A DNA stretch of 57,192 nt. Origin: Burkholderiaceae bacterium (GTDB lineage: Bacteria > Pseudomonadota > Gammaproteobacteria > Burkholderiales > Burkholderiaceae). This document shows, piece after piece, positions 18,270-28,019 of this stretch. Every line of letters begins with the position of its first letter. The stretch's first letter is position 1. The position numbers and the translations under genes were made by a program. The stretch covers positions 1-57,192 of the forward strand of contig CANFLR010000009.1 in NCBI GenBank assembly GCA_947447945.1, given 5' to 3'. Below the pieces are notes generated by a model. The model ran no database searches. It was not told the DNA's origin and saw only the letters and a list, made by a program, of their open reading frames with translations.

Positions 18270-18360
18270 TAATGCATAAAAAATGAACTACGAAACAATA
18301 TTAATCCAGCGCGTATCAGCTATTTATGACAATTGTGTGATTACGGTGCTTTATGCATTA
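18270..18360. repeat. Perfect 11-bp inverted repeat around a 69-bp spacer in intergenic DNA
   Basis: TAATGCATAAA (18270-18280) and TTTATGCATTA (18350-18360) are exact reverse complements. GGAGGT (18265-18270) leads into a 32-codon frame from ATG 18283 to TGA 18381, but the spacing is long and no terminator follows, so I do not call it a gene. The repeat could be a binding site pair or the base of an RNA hairpin. Confidence 0.4.
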
Positions 18361-18396
18361 ATTTGGTGCAAAAGTAGATGAAATAATGAAGATTCA

Positions 18397-19152
18397 TTAA
18401 AAAGCAAAACGACTGGAGCCGCCATCTACGGGGATCACGGTACCAGTGACATAACTAGCAAGCGGTGAAGCCAAGAATATAGCAACGGCTGCTATTTCCT
18501 CTGGATCTCCAAAGCGACCGAGAGGAATTTCCTGACGAGAATATTCCAGCTCACTTTCTAGAGTGGGGTATCTCTTTTTAATTTGCTCTGTCCTAATTCT
18601 TCCAGGTTGCAAACAATTTACCGTGATACCGTCAGCAGCAAAATCGCGTGATATTGCTTTTGCCCAAACATGAACAGCTGCTTTTGCTGTGAAGGCAGCA
18701 TTCAACATACGCGGTTCTGAGGTGCCTGTAAATGTAATAACCCTTCCCCATTGATTCTTTTTCATCAGTGGCAGTACCGCATGTGTCAACTCACGAATGC
18801 GAAAGAAGTTCAACATCATCCCCTCTGTCCACTGATCTTTTGTAGCATCGAAATCTACCGGTCGACTTCCGCCAGCAGCATTCATTAAAATATCAATACG
18901 GCCTAAAATTTCTCCGGCTTCCTTTGCAATTCTTTCAGGCTCTCCATCCACGGAAAGATCTGCCTGCAATGGAACGATTGGAGTGCCTCCGGCTGATTTA
19001 AGCTCTTCAGATAACTGCACAAGCAATTCAAGCCTTCTGGCAACTGCCACAACTCGGACGCCTTCGAGTGCTAACAATTTCGCAGTCACTCTACCGATTC
19101 CCTGGCTCGCTCCAGTTACCAGCGCAGTTTTTCCTTTTAAACCCCAATCCAT
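18397..19152 (-). CDS. Short-chain dehydrogenase/reductase with atypical active site
   Basis: A Rossmann-fold protein of 251 residues. The dinucleotide motif TGASQGIG (13-20) and the NAAGG motif (91-95) are normal, and the C-terminal SYVTGTVIPVDGG is FabG-like. The catalytic YxxxK is not: K157 is kept (AFTAKAAV), but the position four residues before it is A153, with F154 next, and the segment carrying the catalytic Ser reads FTGTSEP. It may be a non-classical SDR using other residues, or a weak enzyme. It diverges from a Bug gene 88 bases away and may act on the acid that Bug protein binds. Confidence 0.88.
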   Translation of the reverse strand: MDWGLKGKTALVTGASQGIGRVTAKLLALEGVRVVAVARRLELLVQLSEELKSAGGTPIVPLQADLSVDGEPERIAKEAGEILGRIDILMNAAGGSRPVDFDATKDQWTEGMMLNFFRIRELTHAVLPLMKKNQWGRVITFTGTSEPRMLNAAFTAKAAVHVWAKAISRDFAADGITVNCLQPGRIRTEQIKKRYPTLESELEYSRQEIPLGRFGDPEEIAAVAIFLASPLASYVTGTVIPVDGGSSRFAF

Positions 19153-19240
19153 AAAGTCCCCTAAATTTCTTCTTGAGCATCAATACTCTATTGCTCAATG
19201 TTAACATTCAACAGTGTTCACCAATTCCAAGAGGGAAGCC

Positions 19241-20233
19241 TTGAATTCTCTAATAAATAATCTCAAGCATCTTGGGCGATTTCTATTCACTATTACGACT
19301 CTTGCTTTAGGCCAAAATGACTGTCTAGCCCAAACAAAGTATCCAGTTAAACCCATCACCATTATTGTTTCTACACCTGCTGGTGGAGGCACCGACTCTT
19401 TTGCACGCTATATAGCCCAAGGCTTAGGCGCTAAATTTGGTCAGTCTGTGATCGTGGAAAATAAAGCCGGTGGAAATGGCAGCATTGCATCAGAATATGT
19501 TGCAAGAGCAGCACCAGATGGTTACACCTTGATGCTTGGGTATACAGCCACTCATGGGATCAGCCCAGCACTACTAAAACAAAAATATGATCCTATCAAG
19601 GACTTTGAGCCAATAGGTATGATTGCGATTTCTCCAACTCTCATGGTTGCTAACAATGCTCTGCCAATCAAGAACACTAAAGAACTGATTGCTTATATAA
19701 AAGCAAAGCCTAATACCGTTAGCTATGCATCTGCAGGAAATGGATCTGCGCCCCATTTTGCTGGCGAGTTATTTAAGCTATCTACCGGCACCGATATTCT
19801 TCACGTTCCCTATAAAGGCGCAAGCCCCGGTATCACCGACACGATTGCCGGCACCACTCAATTAATGTTTCCAAGTTTATATAGCGCTTACCCCCACGTG
19901 AATGCTGGGTCATTAAAGGCTCTAGGAATTGCAGGCGACAGACGCTCAAAAGCGATGCCTGATGTTCCCACGCTTGCAGAACAAGGGATACCAGATGTGA
20001 ATGTTCAACAATGGTATGCCCTATTTGCGCCAGCAAAAACGCCTAGCGCCATCGTAAAACTATTAAATCAAGAGATGAATTTGATCCTGAAGGATCCGGC
20101 AGTAGCAAAGAAAATTGAAGATCAAGGTGCAGAGGTTGAAACTGGTACACCAGAGCAACTTAAGCAGTATGTAGAAAAAGAAGCTATTCGATGGAAGGCC
20201 GTAGTTGCGAAAACAAAAATATCTGCTGACTAA
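19241..20233 (+). CDS. Bug/TctC-family periplasmic solute-binding protein
   Basis: A tripartite tricarboxylate transporter-type binding protein. I favour TTG 19241 (330 residues) since GAGGGA lies just upstream and it gives a compact signal peptide ending CLAQ; GTG 19214 (339 residues) is the alternative. Family motifs: YPVKPITIIVSTPAGGGTD, VIVENKAGGNGSIAS, SAGNGSAPHFAGELF, HVPYKGASPG. No TctA/TctB is adjacent. The stop overlaps that of the convergent fdx by 3 bases with no terminator between, so transcription may run antisense into the isc operon. The ligand is unknown; the divergent SDR gene may share it. Confidence 0.9.
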   Translation: MNSLINNLKHLGRFLFTITTLALGQNDCLAQTKYPVKPITIIVSTPAGGGTDSFARYIAQGLGAKFGQSVIVENKAGGNGSIASEYVARAAPDGYTLMLGYTATHGISPALLKQKYDPIKDFEPIGMIAISPTLMVANNALPIKNTKELIAYIKAKPNTVSYASAGNGSAPHFAGELFKLSTGTDILHVPYKGASPGITDTIAGTTQLMFPSLYSAYPHVNAGSLKALGIAGDRRSKAMPDVPTLAEQGIPDVNVQQWYALFAPAKTPSAIVKLLNQEMNLILKDPAVAKKIEDQGAEVETGTPEQLKQYVEKEAIRWKAVVAKTKISAD

Positions 20234-20571
20234 GAGTTATTTTCTTTTGCATGATTAATAGAGTATTTGGGAATCTCAATCACCAAATCCTCGCGAGCCA
20301 CAATAGCCTGACAAGAGAGCCGTGACTGAGGATTGAGGCCCCACGCTCGGTCCAGCATGTCCTCTTCATTCTCATCGGGGGCGTTGAGGCTATTTAATCC
20401 CTCTTTGATGATCACATGACAGGTAGTGCATGCACACACCATGTCACAAGCATGTTCAATAGGAATGTGATTTTCTAGTAAGGCTTCGCAAATCGAGGTA
20501 CCGGGGGCAACTTCAACTACAGCACCTTCTGGGCAATATTCACTATGCGGGAGAACTACGATTTGGGTCAT
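20230..20571 (-). CDS. fdx: Isc-type [2Fe-2S] ferredoxin
   Basis: A 113-residue electron carrier used in Fe-S cluster assembly. Cluster ligands are C42, C48, C51 and C87 (HACDMVCACTTCH and RLSCQA), the same positions as in E. coli Fdx. It is the last gene of the isc operon, 29 bases after hscA. No iscX follows; the next gene is on the other strand. Confidence 0.95.
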   Translation of the reverse strand: MTQIVVLPHSEYCPEGAVVEVAPGTSICEALLENHIPIEHACDMVCACTTCHVIIKEGLNSLNAPDENEEDMLDRAWGLNPQSRLSCQAIVAREDLVIEIPKYSINHAKENNS

Positions 20572-20600
20572 GACTGAGTTTCTAAGAATTTTTATAGGTA

Positions 20601-22466
20601 TTAGATTTCGGCAACATTCTTACCGGCTAATGCTTTCTGAATACTGGCATTCATGCGCATCTGAGCAAATTCATCGGTTGCTTTAGCTGCCCGATCAACT
20701 GCTTTACGAACAACTGCGCTGTCAGTCTCTTCTTGGAGGATTTGTTTCAGAATGCTCATCTCCTCATCAATCACTGCCTGCTCTTGAGTATTTAATAAGG
20801 CACGGTCAGCATTCAAGGCTGTTTGCACAGCATCCAATAAACGCTGTGCATTCACTTGCTCTTCGCGCAAGGACCGCGACAATAAATCCACTTTGGCAGA
20901 TTGAAAACCATCTTGTAGCATGCGCGTAATATCAGCATCGCTCAATCCATACGAAGGCTTGATATCAATCGAGGCTTGTACACCAGAACCCTGTTCGGTT
21001 GCGCTTACGGAAAGCAAACCATCTGCATCAACCTGGAATGTCACGCGGATGCGCGCGGCACCCGCAGCCATCGGTGGGATACCCCGTAGTTCAAATTTAC
21101 CCAAAGATCGGCAGTCTTGCACCAACTCACGCTCACCCTGCAAGACAGTAATCGCTAAGGCGGTTTGTCCATCTTTAAAAGTAGTGAAATCCTGTGCGCG
21201 CGCAACAGGGATTGGCGTATTGCGCGGAATAATTTTTTCCACTAAACCACCCATGGTTTCAATCCCAAGAGAAAGTGGAATAACATCCAACAAAAGCCAC
21301 TCGTCATCTTTGCTTTGATTGCCGGCAAGTAAATCTGCTTGCATTGCAGCCCCCAATGCAACAACTTGATCGGGGTTTAAATTGTTCAAAGGTTTGGTGC
21401 CAAACAATTCACCGACGGCACGCTGAATACTGGGCATGCGGGTTGCGCCACCGACCATCACCACACCTTTAATCTCATCGGTCCTTAGGCCTGCATCGCG
21501 CAAAGCCTTTTTTACTGCTACCAAAGTTTTATTCACCAAGTTCTGAGTAATCTCAAAGAATTGAGCCTGACTAACACCCACATTCACTACCGTACCATCG
21601 GCGAGGGTTTCATGAACACGTGCCAGCGGATTGTGACTAAGCAACTCTTTGGCATGCCGACAAGCTTGCAATAAAGTGCGATGATCATGAACTGATAAGG
21701 GTGGCAGCTTTGCTTGCTCAATCACCCAGCAGTACAAGCGATGATCAAAGTCATCACCACCTAAGGCTGAATCACCGCCAGTAGAGAGGACCTCAAATAC
21801 CCCTTTGCTCATGCGCAAAATAGAAATATCAAAGGTGCCGCCGCCCAAATCATAAACAGCATAAATGCCTTCAGAAGCATTATCTAAGCCATAAGCAATG
21901 GCAGCGGCTGTGGGTTCATTTAATAAACGCAAAACCTCAATACCCGCTAACTTCGCCGCATCCTTGGTCGCCTGGCGCTGAGCGTCATCAAAGTAAGCGG
22001 GCACCGTAATGACTGCACCAACAATGTCATCAGAAACAGAATCCTCAGCCAACTGGCGTAAGCGGGCAAGAATTTCTGCGGATACTTCAATCGGACTTTT
22101 ATCTCCAGCTACTGTTCTGAGTTTCAACATGCCGGGCTCGTCTACAAAGTCGTAAGGTACGCTTTCAATATGCTCGACATCATGCAAGCCGCGACCCATA
22201 AAACGCTTTACTGAAACAATGGTGTTTTTAGGATCGCCAACTACATTCTCCAAGGCCTCGAAACCAGCCTGAGTTCTGCCATTCGGCAAGTAGCGCACTA
22301 CCGACGGGAGCAGTTCACGCCCCTGAGCGTCAGGCAACACCTTAGGCAAAGCATCCCGGACAATCGCCACCAAGGAATTAGTCGTTCCCAAATCAATACC
22401 CACAGCGATACGACGCTGATGAGGAGCTAAAGATTTACCTGGTTCGGAAATTTGTAATAAGGCCAT
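20601..22466 (-). CDS. hscA: Fe-S cluster assembly Hsp70-type chaperone HscA
   Basis: Specialised Hsp70 that, with HscB, releases Fe-S clusters from IscU to target proteins. The 621 residues comprise an ATPase domain beginning [15 protein letters not shown] (about 22-36), with [13 protein letters not shown] and [12 protein letters not shown], then a substrate-binding domain (about 400-515) and a helical lid. The short N-terminal tail before the ATPase domain ([12 protein letters not shown]) is typical of HscA and not DnaK. It lies 17 bases after hscB. Confidence 0.96.
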   Translation of the reverse strand: MALLQISEPGKSLAPHQRRIAVGIDLGTTNSLVAIVRDALPKVLPDAQGRELLPSVVRYLPNGRTQAGFEALENVVGDPKNTIVSVKRFMGRGLHDVEHIESVPYDFVDEPGMLKLRTVAGDKSPIEVSAEILARLRQLAEDSVSDDIVGAVITVPAYFDDAQRQATKDAAKLAGIEVLRLLNEPTAAAIAYGLDNASEGIYAVYDLGGGTFDISILRMSKGVFEVLSTGGDSALGGDDFDHRLYCWVIEQAKLPPLSVHDHRTLLQACRHAKELLSHNPLARVHETLADGTVVNVGVSQAQFFEITQNLVNKTLVAVKKALRDAGLRTDEIKGVVMVGGATRMPSIQRAVGELFGTKPLNNLNPDQVVALGAAMQADLLAGNQSKDDEWLLLDVIPLSLGIETMGGLVEKIIPRNTPIPVARAQDFTTFKDGQTALAITVLQGERELVQDCRSLGKFELRGIPPMAAGAARIRVTFQVDADGLLSVSATEQGSGVQASIDIKPSYGLSDADITRMLQDGFQSAKVDLLSRSLREEQVNAQRLLDAVQTALNADRALLNTQEQAVIDEEMSILKQILQEETDSAVVRKAVDRAAKATDEFAQMRMNASIQKALAGKNVAEI

Positions 22467-22483
22467 AGTGGTTCAGTTTAAAG

Positions 22484-23023
22484 CTATACCAATGCCGAAA
22501 TGGCATCGTCCAATTCAATAGCGAACCTATCAATAAACAGAAGCCCTCTTAATAACTCTGCAGCTCGCGCATAGTTCTTTGCAGCATCAAGCGCCTGAGT
22601 CAATTCAGCAAAGGTAGCTTGTTTAACTTGCTCTACTTCAACCATCAGCACCTCTAAACTAGGAAGGTCTTCCGCTTTCTCATCCAAGCTTTCGCGCCAC
22701 TCCATCTGCTTCATTAAAAAAGCAGGCGGCATTGCAGTATTAGTTTCCAATTTTGCATCCACGCCATGGAGTTGGCAGAGATACAGACCGCGTTGAATAG
22801 GATTTTTAAGGGTTTGCAACGCCGTATTAGCGAAGGTTGCCATTTGCATAGCGAGGCGCTGTTCAGTATCGCTGCCACGCGCATGGCGATCAGGGTGCAC
22901 TTCCTTCTGAATCGCAAGGTAAGCCTGATCTAAGGCAGGCAAATCAAGGTTGAATCGCTGTTCTAGCCCAAAGAAATGGAAGTAATCGTCAGACGCGGAA
23001 GGATTCGCCACAACCACACTCAT
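22484..23023 (-). CDS. hscB: Fe-S cluster assembly J-protein HscB
   Basis: Co-chaperone of 179 residues that brings IscU to HscA and stimulates its ATPase. The J-domain starts at [15 protein letters not shown] and carries the HPD motif in KEVHPDRHA near residue 43; a three-helix IscU-binding domain follows. The ATG at 23023 lies 35 bases inside the 3' end of iscA. No ATG exists between it and the J-domain; GTG codons at 23017 and 23011 would still overlap, so translation is probably coupled to iscA. Confidence 0.94.
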   Translation of the reverse strand: MSVVVANPSASDDYFHFFGLEQRFNLDLPALDQAYLAIQKEVHPDRHARGSDTEQRLAMQMATFANTALQTLKNPIQRGLYLCQLHGVDAKLETNTAMPPAFLMKQMEWRESLDEKAEDLPSLEVLMVEVEQVKQATFAELTQALDAAKNYARAAELLRGLLFIDRFAIELDDAISALV

Positions 23024-23312
23024 CTTTTACGTTTGGATTCTGAAATTTAAATCCCTCATTCAAACCCTCACGCACAAAGTCTAATTCTGTACCATCTAAA
23101 TAAGCCAAACTCTTAGGGTCAACAAAGACCTTAACACCGTTAGATTCAAACATCGTATCTTCAGGCGCCGCTTCATCAACATATTCCAATTGATAGGCCA
23201 AACCAGAGCAACCTGTAGTGCGGACCCCCAAGCGTAAACCACAGCCCTTGCCGCGCTTATCTAAATTGCGCTGCACGTGTTTCGCAGCCTTATCGGTTAA
23301 GGTAATAGCCAT
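22989..23312 (-). CDS. iscA: Fe-S cluster carrier protein IscA
   Basis: A-type carrier of 107 residues that binds iron or [2Fe-2S]/[4Fe-4S] clusters and passes them to apoproteins. The three ligands C35, C99 and C101 are present (TTGCSGLAY and ECGCGESF). It follows iscU by 5 bases, and its last 35 bases also encode the start of hscB in another frame. Confidence 0.96.
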   Translation of the reverse strand: MAITLTDKAAKHVQRNLDKRGKGCGLRLGVRTTGCSGLAYQLEYVDEAAPEDTMFESNGVKVFVDPKSLAYLDGTELDFVREGLNEGFKFQNPNVKDECGCGESFRV

Positions 23313-23317
23313 AATAT

Positions 23318-23704
23318 TTACTTAACTGGATGCTTTTCTTTGTAGTCGGCTACCGCAGCCTTGATAGCATCTTCAGCCAAAATAGAGCAGTGAATTTTCA
23401 CAGGCGGCAAAGCCAGTTCTTCAGCGATTAAAGAGTTCTTGATTTCTAGAGCCTGGTCCAAAGTCTTGCCCTTAACCCACTCAGTTACCAAAGAAGAAGA
23501 TGCAATCGCAGAGCCACATCCATAGGTCTTGAACTTGGCATCTTCAATCACGCCTTGATCATTGACGCGAATTTGCAATTTCATCACATCGCCACACGCA
23601 GGCGCACCAACCATACCAGTGCCAATGTTATCGTCACCTTTAGCGAATGAGCCTACGTTGCGGGGGTTTTCATAATGGTCGATTACTTTATCGCTGTATG
23701 CCAT
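23318..23704 (-). CDS. iscU: Fe-S cluster scaffold protein IscU
   Basis: Scaffold of 128 residues on which IscS-derived sulfur and iron are joined. Ligands C37 and D39 (PACGDV), C63 (YGCGSA) and C106 ([11 protein letters not shown]) are at the standard positions, and the HscA recognition sequence LPPVKIHC is intact. Confidence 0.97.
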   Translation of the reverse strand: MAYSDKVIDHYENPRNVGSFAKGDDNIGTGMVGAPACGDVMKLQIRVNDQGVIEDAKFKTYGCGSAIASSSLVTEWVKGKTLDQALEIKNSLIAEELALPPVKIHCSILAEDAIKAAVADYKEKHPVK

Positions 23705-23733
23705 GGTATTTCCTTATTTGTCTTATATCTTGC

Positions 23734-24993
23734 TTAGTGTGCAGCCCATTGGATCGTACTTAAATCGATCCCATCTTTAAACATTTCCCACAATGGGGAT
23801 AGCTCGCGCAACTTGGCGATCTTTTCTTTCACCAACTTAATTGTGAAATCCACTTCCTCTTCGGTTGTAAAACGCCCCAAAGTAAAACGAATCGAGCTAT
23901 GCGCTAACTCATCGTTACGCCCTAGCGCCCTTAATACATAGGAAGGCTCCAAAGAGGCTGAGGTACATGCGGAGCCAGATGAGATTGCCAAATCCTTCAA
24001 GGCCATCAACATTGACTCACCTTCAACGTAGTTAAAGCTAATATTAAGATTATGTGGGACACGATGATCCATATCACCATTCACATAAACCTCTTCAATA
24101 TCCTTTAAACCAGCGAGCAAACGATCGCGTAAAGCACGAATACGCTGGTTCTCTTCTAGCATTTCAACGCGGGCAATGCGGAAAGCTTCGCCCATACCAA
24201 CGATTTGGTGAACTGCTAATGTGCCAGAACGCATCCCGCGCTCATGTCCGCCACCATGTATCTGCGCCTCAATCCGAATGCGGGGCTTGCGACGTACAAA
24301 TAAAGCACCAACTCCTTTGGGGCCATAAGTTTTATGAGCAGAAAAACTCATTAAATCAACTTTGAGCTTTTCTAAATCAATCTGGACTTTACCGGTAGCC
24401 TGAGCTGCATCTACATGAAAAATCACACCACGTGAACGGCATAACTCACCAATGCGGGGGATGTCCTGCACGACACCGATTTCATTATTTACAAACATCA
24501 CCGAAACAACAATGGTTCCAGGTGTAATGGCTTTCTCAAGCATATCAAAATCAATCATGCCATTTGGCAATACATCCAGATAAGTTACTTCATAACCTTC
24601 GCGCTCTAGCTCACGGCAAGTATCCAACGTAGCTTTATGCTCAGTCTTGACAGTGATGATGTGCTTGCCCTTATCTTTATAGAAATGGGCTGCACCTTTT
24701 AATGCCAGATTAATACTTTCAGTAGCACCGCTAGTCCAAACGATCTCTCGTGGATCTGCATGCACTAATTGAGCCACCTCTGAACGCGCCCACTCGACCG
24801 CCTCTTCAGCTGCCCAACCATAGGCGTGGCTGCGGGATGCGGCGTTACCGAATTGCTCGCGCAAATACGGCAACATCTTATCCACCACGCGAGGGTCAAT
24901 CGGCGTAGTAGCTGAATAATCCATGTACACCGGAAAGTGTTTTGGACTAAACATCGGGACTGGCTGTGTTGGAATATCTTGTGGTGCGTTCAT
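23734..24993 (-). CDS. iscS: Cysteine desulfurase IscS
   Basis: PLP enzyme that converts cysteine to alanine and a protein persulfide, supplying sulfur for Fe-S clusters, thiamine and tRNA thiolation. The PLP lysine is K221 in [12 protein letters not shown]. The persulfide cysteine is C343 in [12 protein letters not shown]. Both are shifted by 15 from E. coli, which matches a 15-residue N-terminal extension ([15 protein letters not shown]). It is the second gene of the operon, 16 bases after iscR. Confidence 0.97.
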   Translation of the reverse strand: MNAPQDIPTQPVPMFSPKHFPVYMDYSATTPIDPRVVDKMLPYLREQFGNAASRSHAYGWAAEEAVEWARSEVAQLVHADPREIVWTSGATESINLALKGAAHFYKDKGKHIITVKTEHKATLDTCRELEREGYEVTYLDVLPNGMIDFDMLEKAITPGTIVVSVMFVNNEIGVVQDIPRIGELCRSRGVIFHVDAAQATGKVQIDLEKLKVDLMSFSAHKTYGPKGVGALFVRRKPRIRIEAQIHGGGHERGMRSGTLAVHQIVGMGEAFRIARVEMLEENQRIRALRDRLLAGLKDIEEVYVNGDMDHRVPHNLNISFNYVEGESMLMALKDLAISSGSACTSASLEPSYVLRALGRNDELAHSSIRFTLGRFTTEEEVDFTIKLVKEKIAKLRELSPLWEMFKDGIDLSTIQWAAH

Positions 24994-25009
24994 GATGGAC
25001 TTATATAAG

Positions 25010-25579
25010 TTAGCTTTGCTGAGCCAGATTAAAAACCGAGTTCACAAGCGTTCGCTTAGGAGCAATCTCTTTTTTTGCTGCTACTACTGGTGCAGCCTTT
25101 TCAGGCTTCACGCCTTCAATTTTAATTTTCTTGTGACGTAGATCGTGCAGCACAATCCCGCGCCCTTCTTGTTGCTGTACTAAATCACGCAAGGATACTG
25201 AACTGAGATAGTCAACCATTTTAGAGTTCAGGTTTGCCCAGAGATCATGAGTCATGCAACGGCCTTGATGCTCTTCATCACTATGACAATTGCCTTTGCC
25301 GCCACACTGAGTCGCGTCCAAAGGCTCGTCAACCGCAATAATGATGTCGGCCACGCTGATTTCATGTGATTGACGTGCCAGCGTGTAACCGCCACCAGGT
25401 CCGCGAGTACTCTCCACAATATTGAAGCGGCGTAATTTACCGAATAACTGCTCTAGGTAAGAGAGTGAAATTTTTTGTCTTTGGCTAATTCCAGCCAGCG
25501 TTACAGGACCATGCGTTTCGCGCAGGGCTAAATCAATCATTGCAGTTACTGCAAAACGGCCTTTAGTTGTAAGTCTCAT
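25010..25579 (-). CDS. iscR: Fe-S cluster-sensing regulator IscR
   Basis: Rrf2-family winged-helix regulator that binds a [2Fe-2S] cluster and represses isc when clusters are plentiful. Ligands are C92 and C98 (QCGGKGNC), C108 and H111 (RCMTHDLW). The gap between the second and third Cys is 9 residues, against 5 in E. coli, so the ligand loop is four residues longer (HSDEEHQGR). The C-terminal extension to residue 189 is rich in Lys and Ala. A type 1 binding site at 25630-25654 indicates autoregulation. Confidence 0.96.
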   Translation of the reverse strand: MRLTTKGRFAVTAMIDLALRETHGPVTLAGISQRQKISLSYLEQLFGKLRRFNIVESTRGPGGGYTLARQSHEISVADIIIAVDEPLDATQCGGKGNCHSDEEHQGRCMTHDLWANLNSKMVDYLSSVSLRDLVQQQEGRGIVLHDLRHKKIKIEGVKPEKAAPVVAAKKEIAPKRTLVNSVFNLAQQS

Positions 25580-25629
25580 ATGTCACCTTGGTAATGGATT
25601 GTTATGGACAGCTAACAGTCGGGCGGGTA

Positions 25630-25654
25630 ATACCCGACCATTCCACTCAACTAT
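25630..25654 (-). promoter_or_regulatory. IscR type 1 binding site in the iscR promoter region
   Basis: Read on the minus strand, the 25 bases begin ATAGTTGAGT and end GGTCGGGTAT. By my count they match the E. coli type 1 consensus (ATASYYGACTRNWWYAGTCRRSTAT) at 23 of 25 positions; the two misses are the C of GACT and the A of YAGTC. The site ends 51 bases upstream of the iscR start. A 13-base palindrome, CGGGTAATACCCG at 25624-25636, overlaps one end and may be part of a second site. Confidence 0.75.
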
Positions 25655-25696
25655 ACCATATACCCTACCAATCCGCTCAGGAATTATCCCAAAAAT

Positions 25697-27850
25697 TTAA
25701 AGGGTATCTCTAGATCTTGCGCCAAAAGCCATTTCTTTGACTTTAGTAAGGCGATCGCGGGTAGTGGCGGCCTTCTCAAACTCTAGATTCTTGGCTTCAG
25801 CATTCATTTGCTTTTCTAAACGCTTGATTTCCATGGATAAATCTTTTTCACTCATATCCTCATAGCGAGCCCTCTCCTCGGCAACCTGCATCTCAGAGCG
25901 CTTCTCATTGACGTCGTAGACACCATCAATAATGTCTTTAATCCGTTTAGTCACGCCTCTTGGCTCGATTCCATGAAGCTTATTGAAAGCGATTTGCTTG
26001 GTTCTGCGCCGCTCAGTCTCCCCCATGGCCCGCTTCATCGAGTCGGTAATACGATCTGCATACAAAATAGCTTTGCCGCGAATATTTCGAGCGGCACGAC
26101 CAATGGTCTGAATCAAGCTTCGTTCTGAGCGCAAAAAACCTTCTTTATCAGCATCCAAAATCGCCACTAAAGAGACTTCGGGAATATCTAGACCCTCGCG
26201 CAATAAATTAATTCCTACAAGAACATCAAATACCCCCAAACGCAAGTCACGCAAAATTTCTACGCGTTCAACAGTATCAATATCAGAATGTACATAGCGC
26301 ACCTTCACCCCGTTATCTGATAGGTAATCCGTGAGCTGCTCTGCCATCCGCTTGGTAAGTACGGTCACCAAAACACGTTCACCGACTTTGACGCGCTCAT
26401 GAATTTGACTAAGCAAGTCATCTACTTGAGAACTTGCTGGTAGCACCTCAATTTCTGGGTCAACCAAACCTGTCGGTCTTGCTACTTGCTCAACCACTTG
26501 ACCGGTATGCGTATTTTCATAATCAGCAGGTGTTGCAGAAACAAAAATAGTTTGACGCATTTTGGTCTCAAACTCTGTGAACTTGAGTGGACGGTTATCC
26601 ATTGCCGATGGCAAACGAAAACCAAATTCAACGAGAGTATGTTTGCGTGATTTATCGCCGTTGTACATGGCGTTGAGCTGCCCAATCAATACATGGCTTT
26701 CATCTAAAAACATTAAGGCATCATTGGGCAAATAATCAACCAAAGTTGGCGGAGCCTCACCAGGCATTGCTCCAGAGAGATGGCGAGAGTAATTTTCGAT
26801 GCCTTTGCAAAAGCCCAATTCATTGAGCATCTCCAGGTCAAAGCGAGTTCGCTGCTCCAGGCGCTGAGCCTCTACCAGCTTACCGTCTTTCACAAACTCA
26901 TCTAAGCGATTACGCAATTCTATTTTGATGGTTTCAATGGCCTTAAGCACTGTCTCACGAGGTGTTACATAGTGAGAGCTTGGATAAACCGTAAACCGTG
27001 GAATTTTCTGGCGAATCTTTCCAGTAAGTGGATCGAAAAATTGCAAACTTTCAACAACGTCATCGAATAATTCAACGCGTACAGCCAATTCATTATGTTC
27101 GGCTGGGAAAATATCGATCGTATCACCACGTACTCTAAATACGCCGCGTTTGAAATCCATTTCATTGCGGTCGTACTGCATTGCGATTAAGCGCATCAAG
27201 ATATCGCGCTGACTCATTTTGTCGCCGGGACGCAAGGTCATCACCATGCTGTGATAGTCGCCAGGATTGCCGATACCATAAATAGCAGATACTGTTGCAA
27301 CAATGATGACATCGCGGCGCTCAAGCAAACTCTTCGTTGCAGATAATCGCATCTGCTCGATATGCTCATTGATCGATGAATCTTTTTCAATAAATAAATC
27401 GCGCTGCGGTACATATGCTTCAGGTTGATAGTAATCGTAGTAACTCACGAAATACTCAACCGCATTTTTTGGGAAAAACTCTCTAAACTCGCTGTATAAC
27501 TGTGCGGCTAAAGTCTTATTAGGGGCAAAAATAATGGCTGGTCGCCCTGTTCTTGCAATCACGTTAGCCATCGTGAAGGTTTTTCCTGAACCTGTAACCC
27601 CTAACAAAGTTTGGAAGGTCAAACCATCCTCAACACCCGCCACCAAAGCGTCAATTGCGGCAGGCTGATCTCCTGCCGGCGAGAATGGCTGATATAGGTG
27701 ATATGGCGAATCTGGGAAGGTAACAAACTTGGTTGGATCAAGGTCGTGGCCTGCCTCGCCCAAGGGGTCTGCCACTGGGGGTTTTTGAATATCAGCAGCT
27801 TGGGTTTTTGGAGCAGTTTTAGGCGACTTAGGGGGCATCTCAGCTATCAT
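25697..27850 (-). CDS. uvrB: UvrABC excision nuclease subunit B
   Basis: Damage-verifying helicase-like subunit of nucleotide excision repair, 717 residues. Walker A is [17 protein letters not shown] near residue 80; the beta-hairpin region [12 protein letters not shown], the helicase motif DESHVLIGQ, the motif QTIGRAARN and a C-terminal UVR domain ([20 protein letters not shown]) are all present. The N-terminus has about 45 extra residues rich in Pro, Lys and Ala before the conserved start, and M5 is an alternative initiation site. No clear Shine-Dalgarno is seen. It diverges from the aminotransferase gene. Confidence 0.96.
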   Translation of the reverse strand: MIAEMPPKSPKTAPKTQAADIQKPPVADPLGEAGHDLDPTKFVTFPDSPYHLYQPFSPAGDQPAAIDALVAGVEDGLTFQTLLGVTGSGKTFTMANVIARTGRPAIIFAPNKTLAAQLYSEFREFFPKNAVEYFVSYYDYYQPEAYVPQRDLFIEKDSSINEHIEQMRLSATKSLLERRDVIIVATVSAIYGIGNPGDYHSMVMTLRPGDKMSQRDILMRLIAMQYDRNEMDFKRGVFRVRGDTIDIFPAEHNELAVRVELFDDVVESLQFFDPLTGKIRQKIPRFTVYPSSHYVTPRETVLKAIETIKIELRNRLDEFVKDGKLVEAQRLEQRTRFDLEMLNELGFCKGIENYSRHLSGAMPGEAPPTLVDYLPNDALMFLDESHVLIGQLNAMYNGDKSRKHTLVEFGFRLPSAMDNRPLKFTEFETKMRQTIFVSATPADYENTHTGQVVEQVARPTGLVDPEIEVLPASSQVDDLLSQIHERVKVGERVLVTVLTKRMAEQLTDYLSDNGVKVRYVHSDIDTVERVEILRDLRLGVFDVLVGINLLREGLDIPEVSLVAILDADKEGFLRSERSLIQTIGRAARNIRGKAILYADRITDSMKRAMGETERRRTKQIAFNKLHGIEPRGVTKRIKDIIDGVYDVNEKRSEMQVAEERARYEDMSEKDLSMEIKRLEKQMNAEAKNLEFEKAATTRDRLTKVKEMAFGARSRDTL

Positions 27851-28019
27851 TTCATCTGTGAGTTTTCTTCACAGCGAATTTTGTACAAACAATGATTTTG
27901 CCGTTTTTATTTAAAAAAAGCTCGATCTGGCCTCAAAACCCAGTAATTAAGCTAAATGAAACCCAATTTACAGCGAATTAATACCCAAAGATCCTTCTAA
28001 CCTCGTATACGACCTCCAA

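Noticed and set aside
18283..18381. 32-codon frame after GGAGGT
   Set aside because: Spacing to the ATG is about 12 bases, there is no terminator, and composition is not distinctive. Kept only as a low-interest observation.
27856..27874. CTGTGA/TCACAG inverted repeat just before uvrB, considered as a LexA (SOS) box
   Set aside because: The arms CTGT and ACAG are 11 bases apart; LexA boxes of this type need 8. It may still bind something, but SOS control is not supported.
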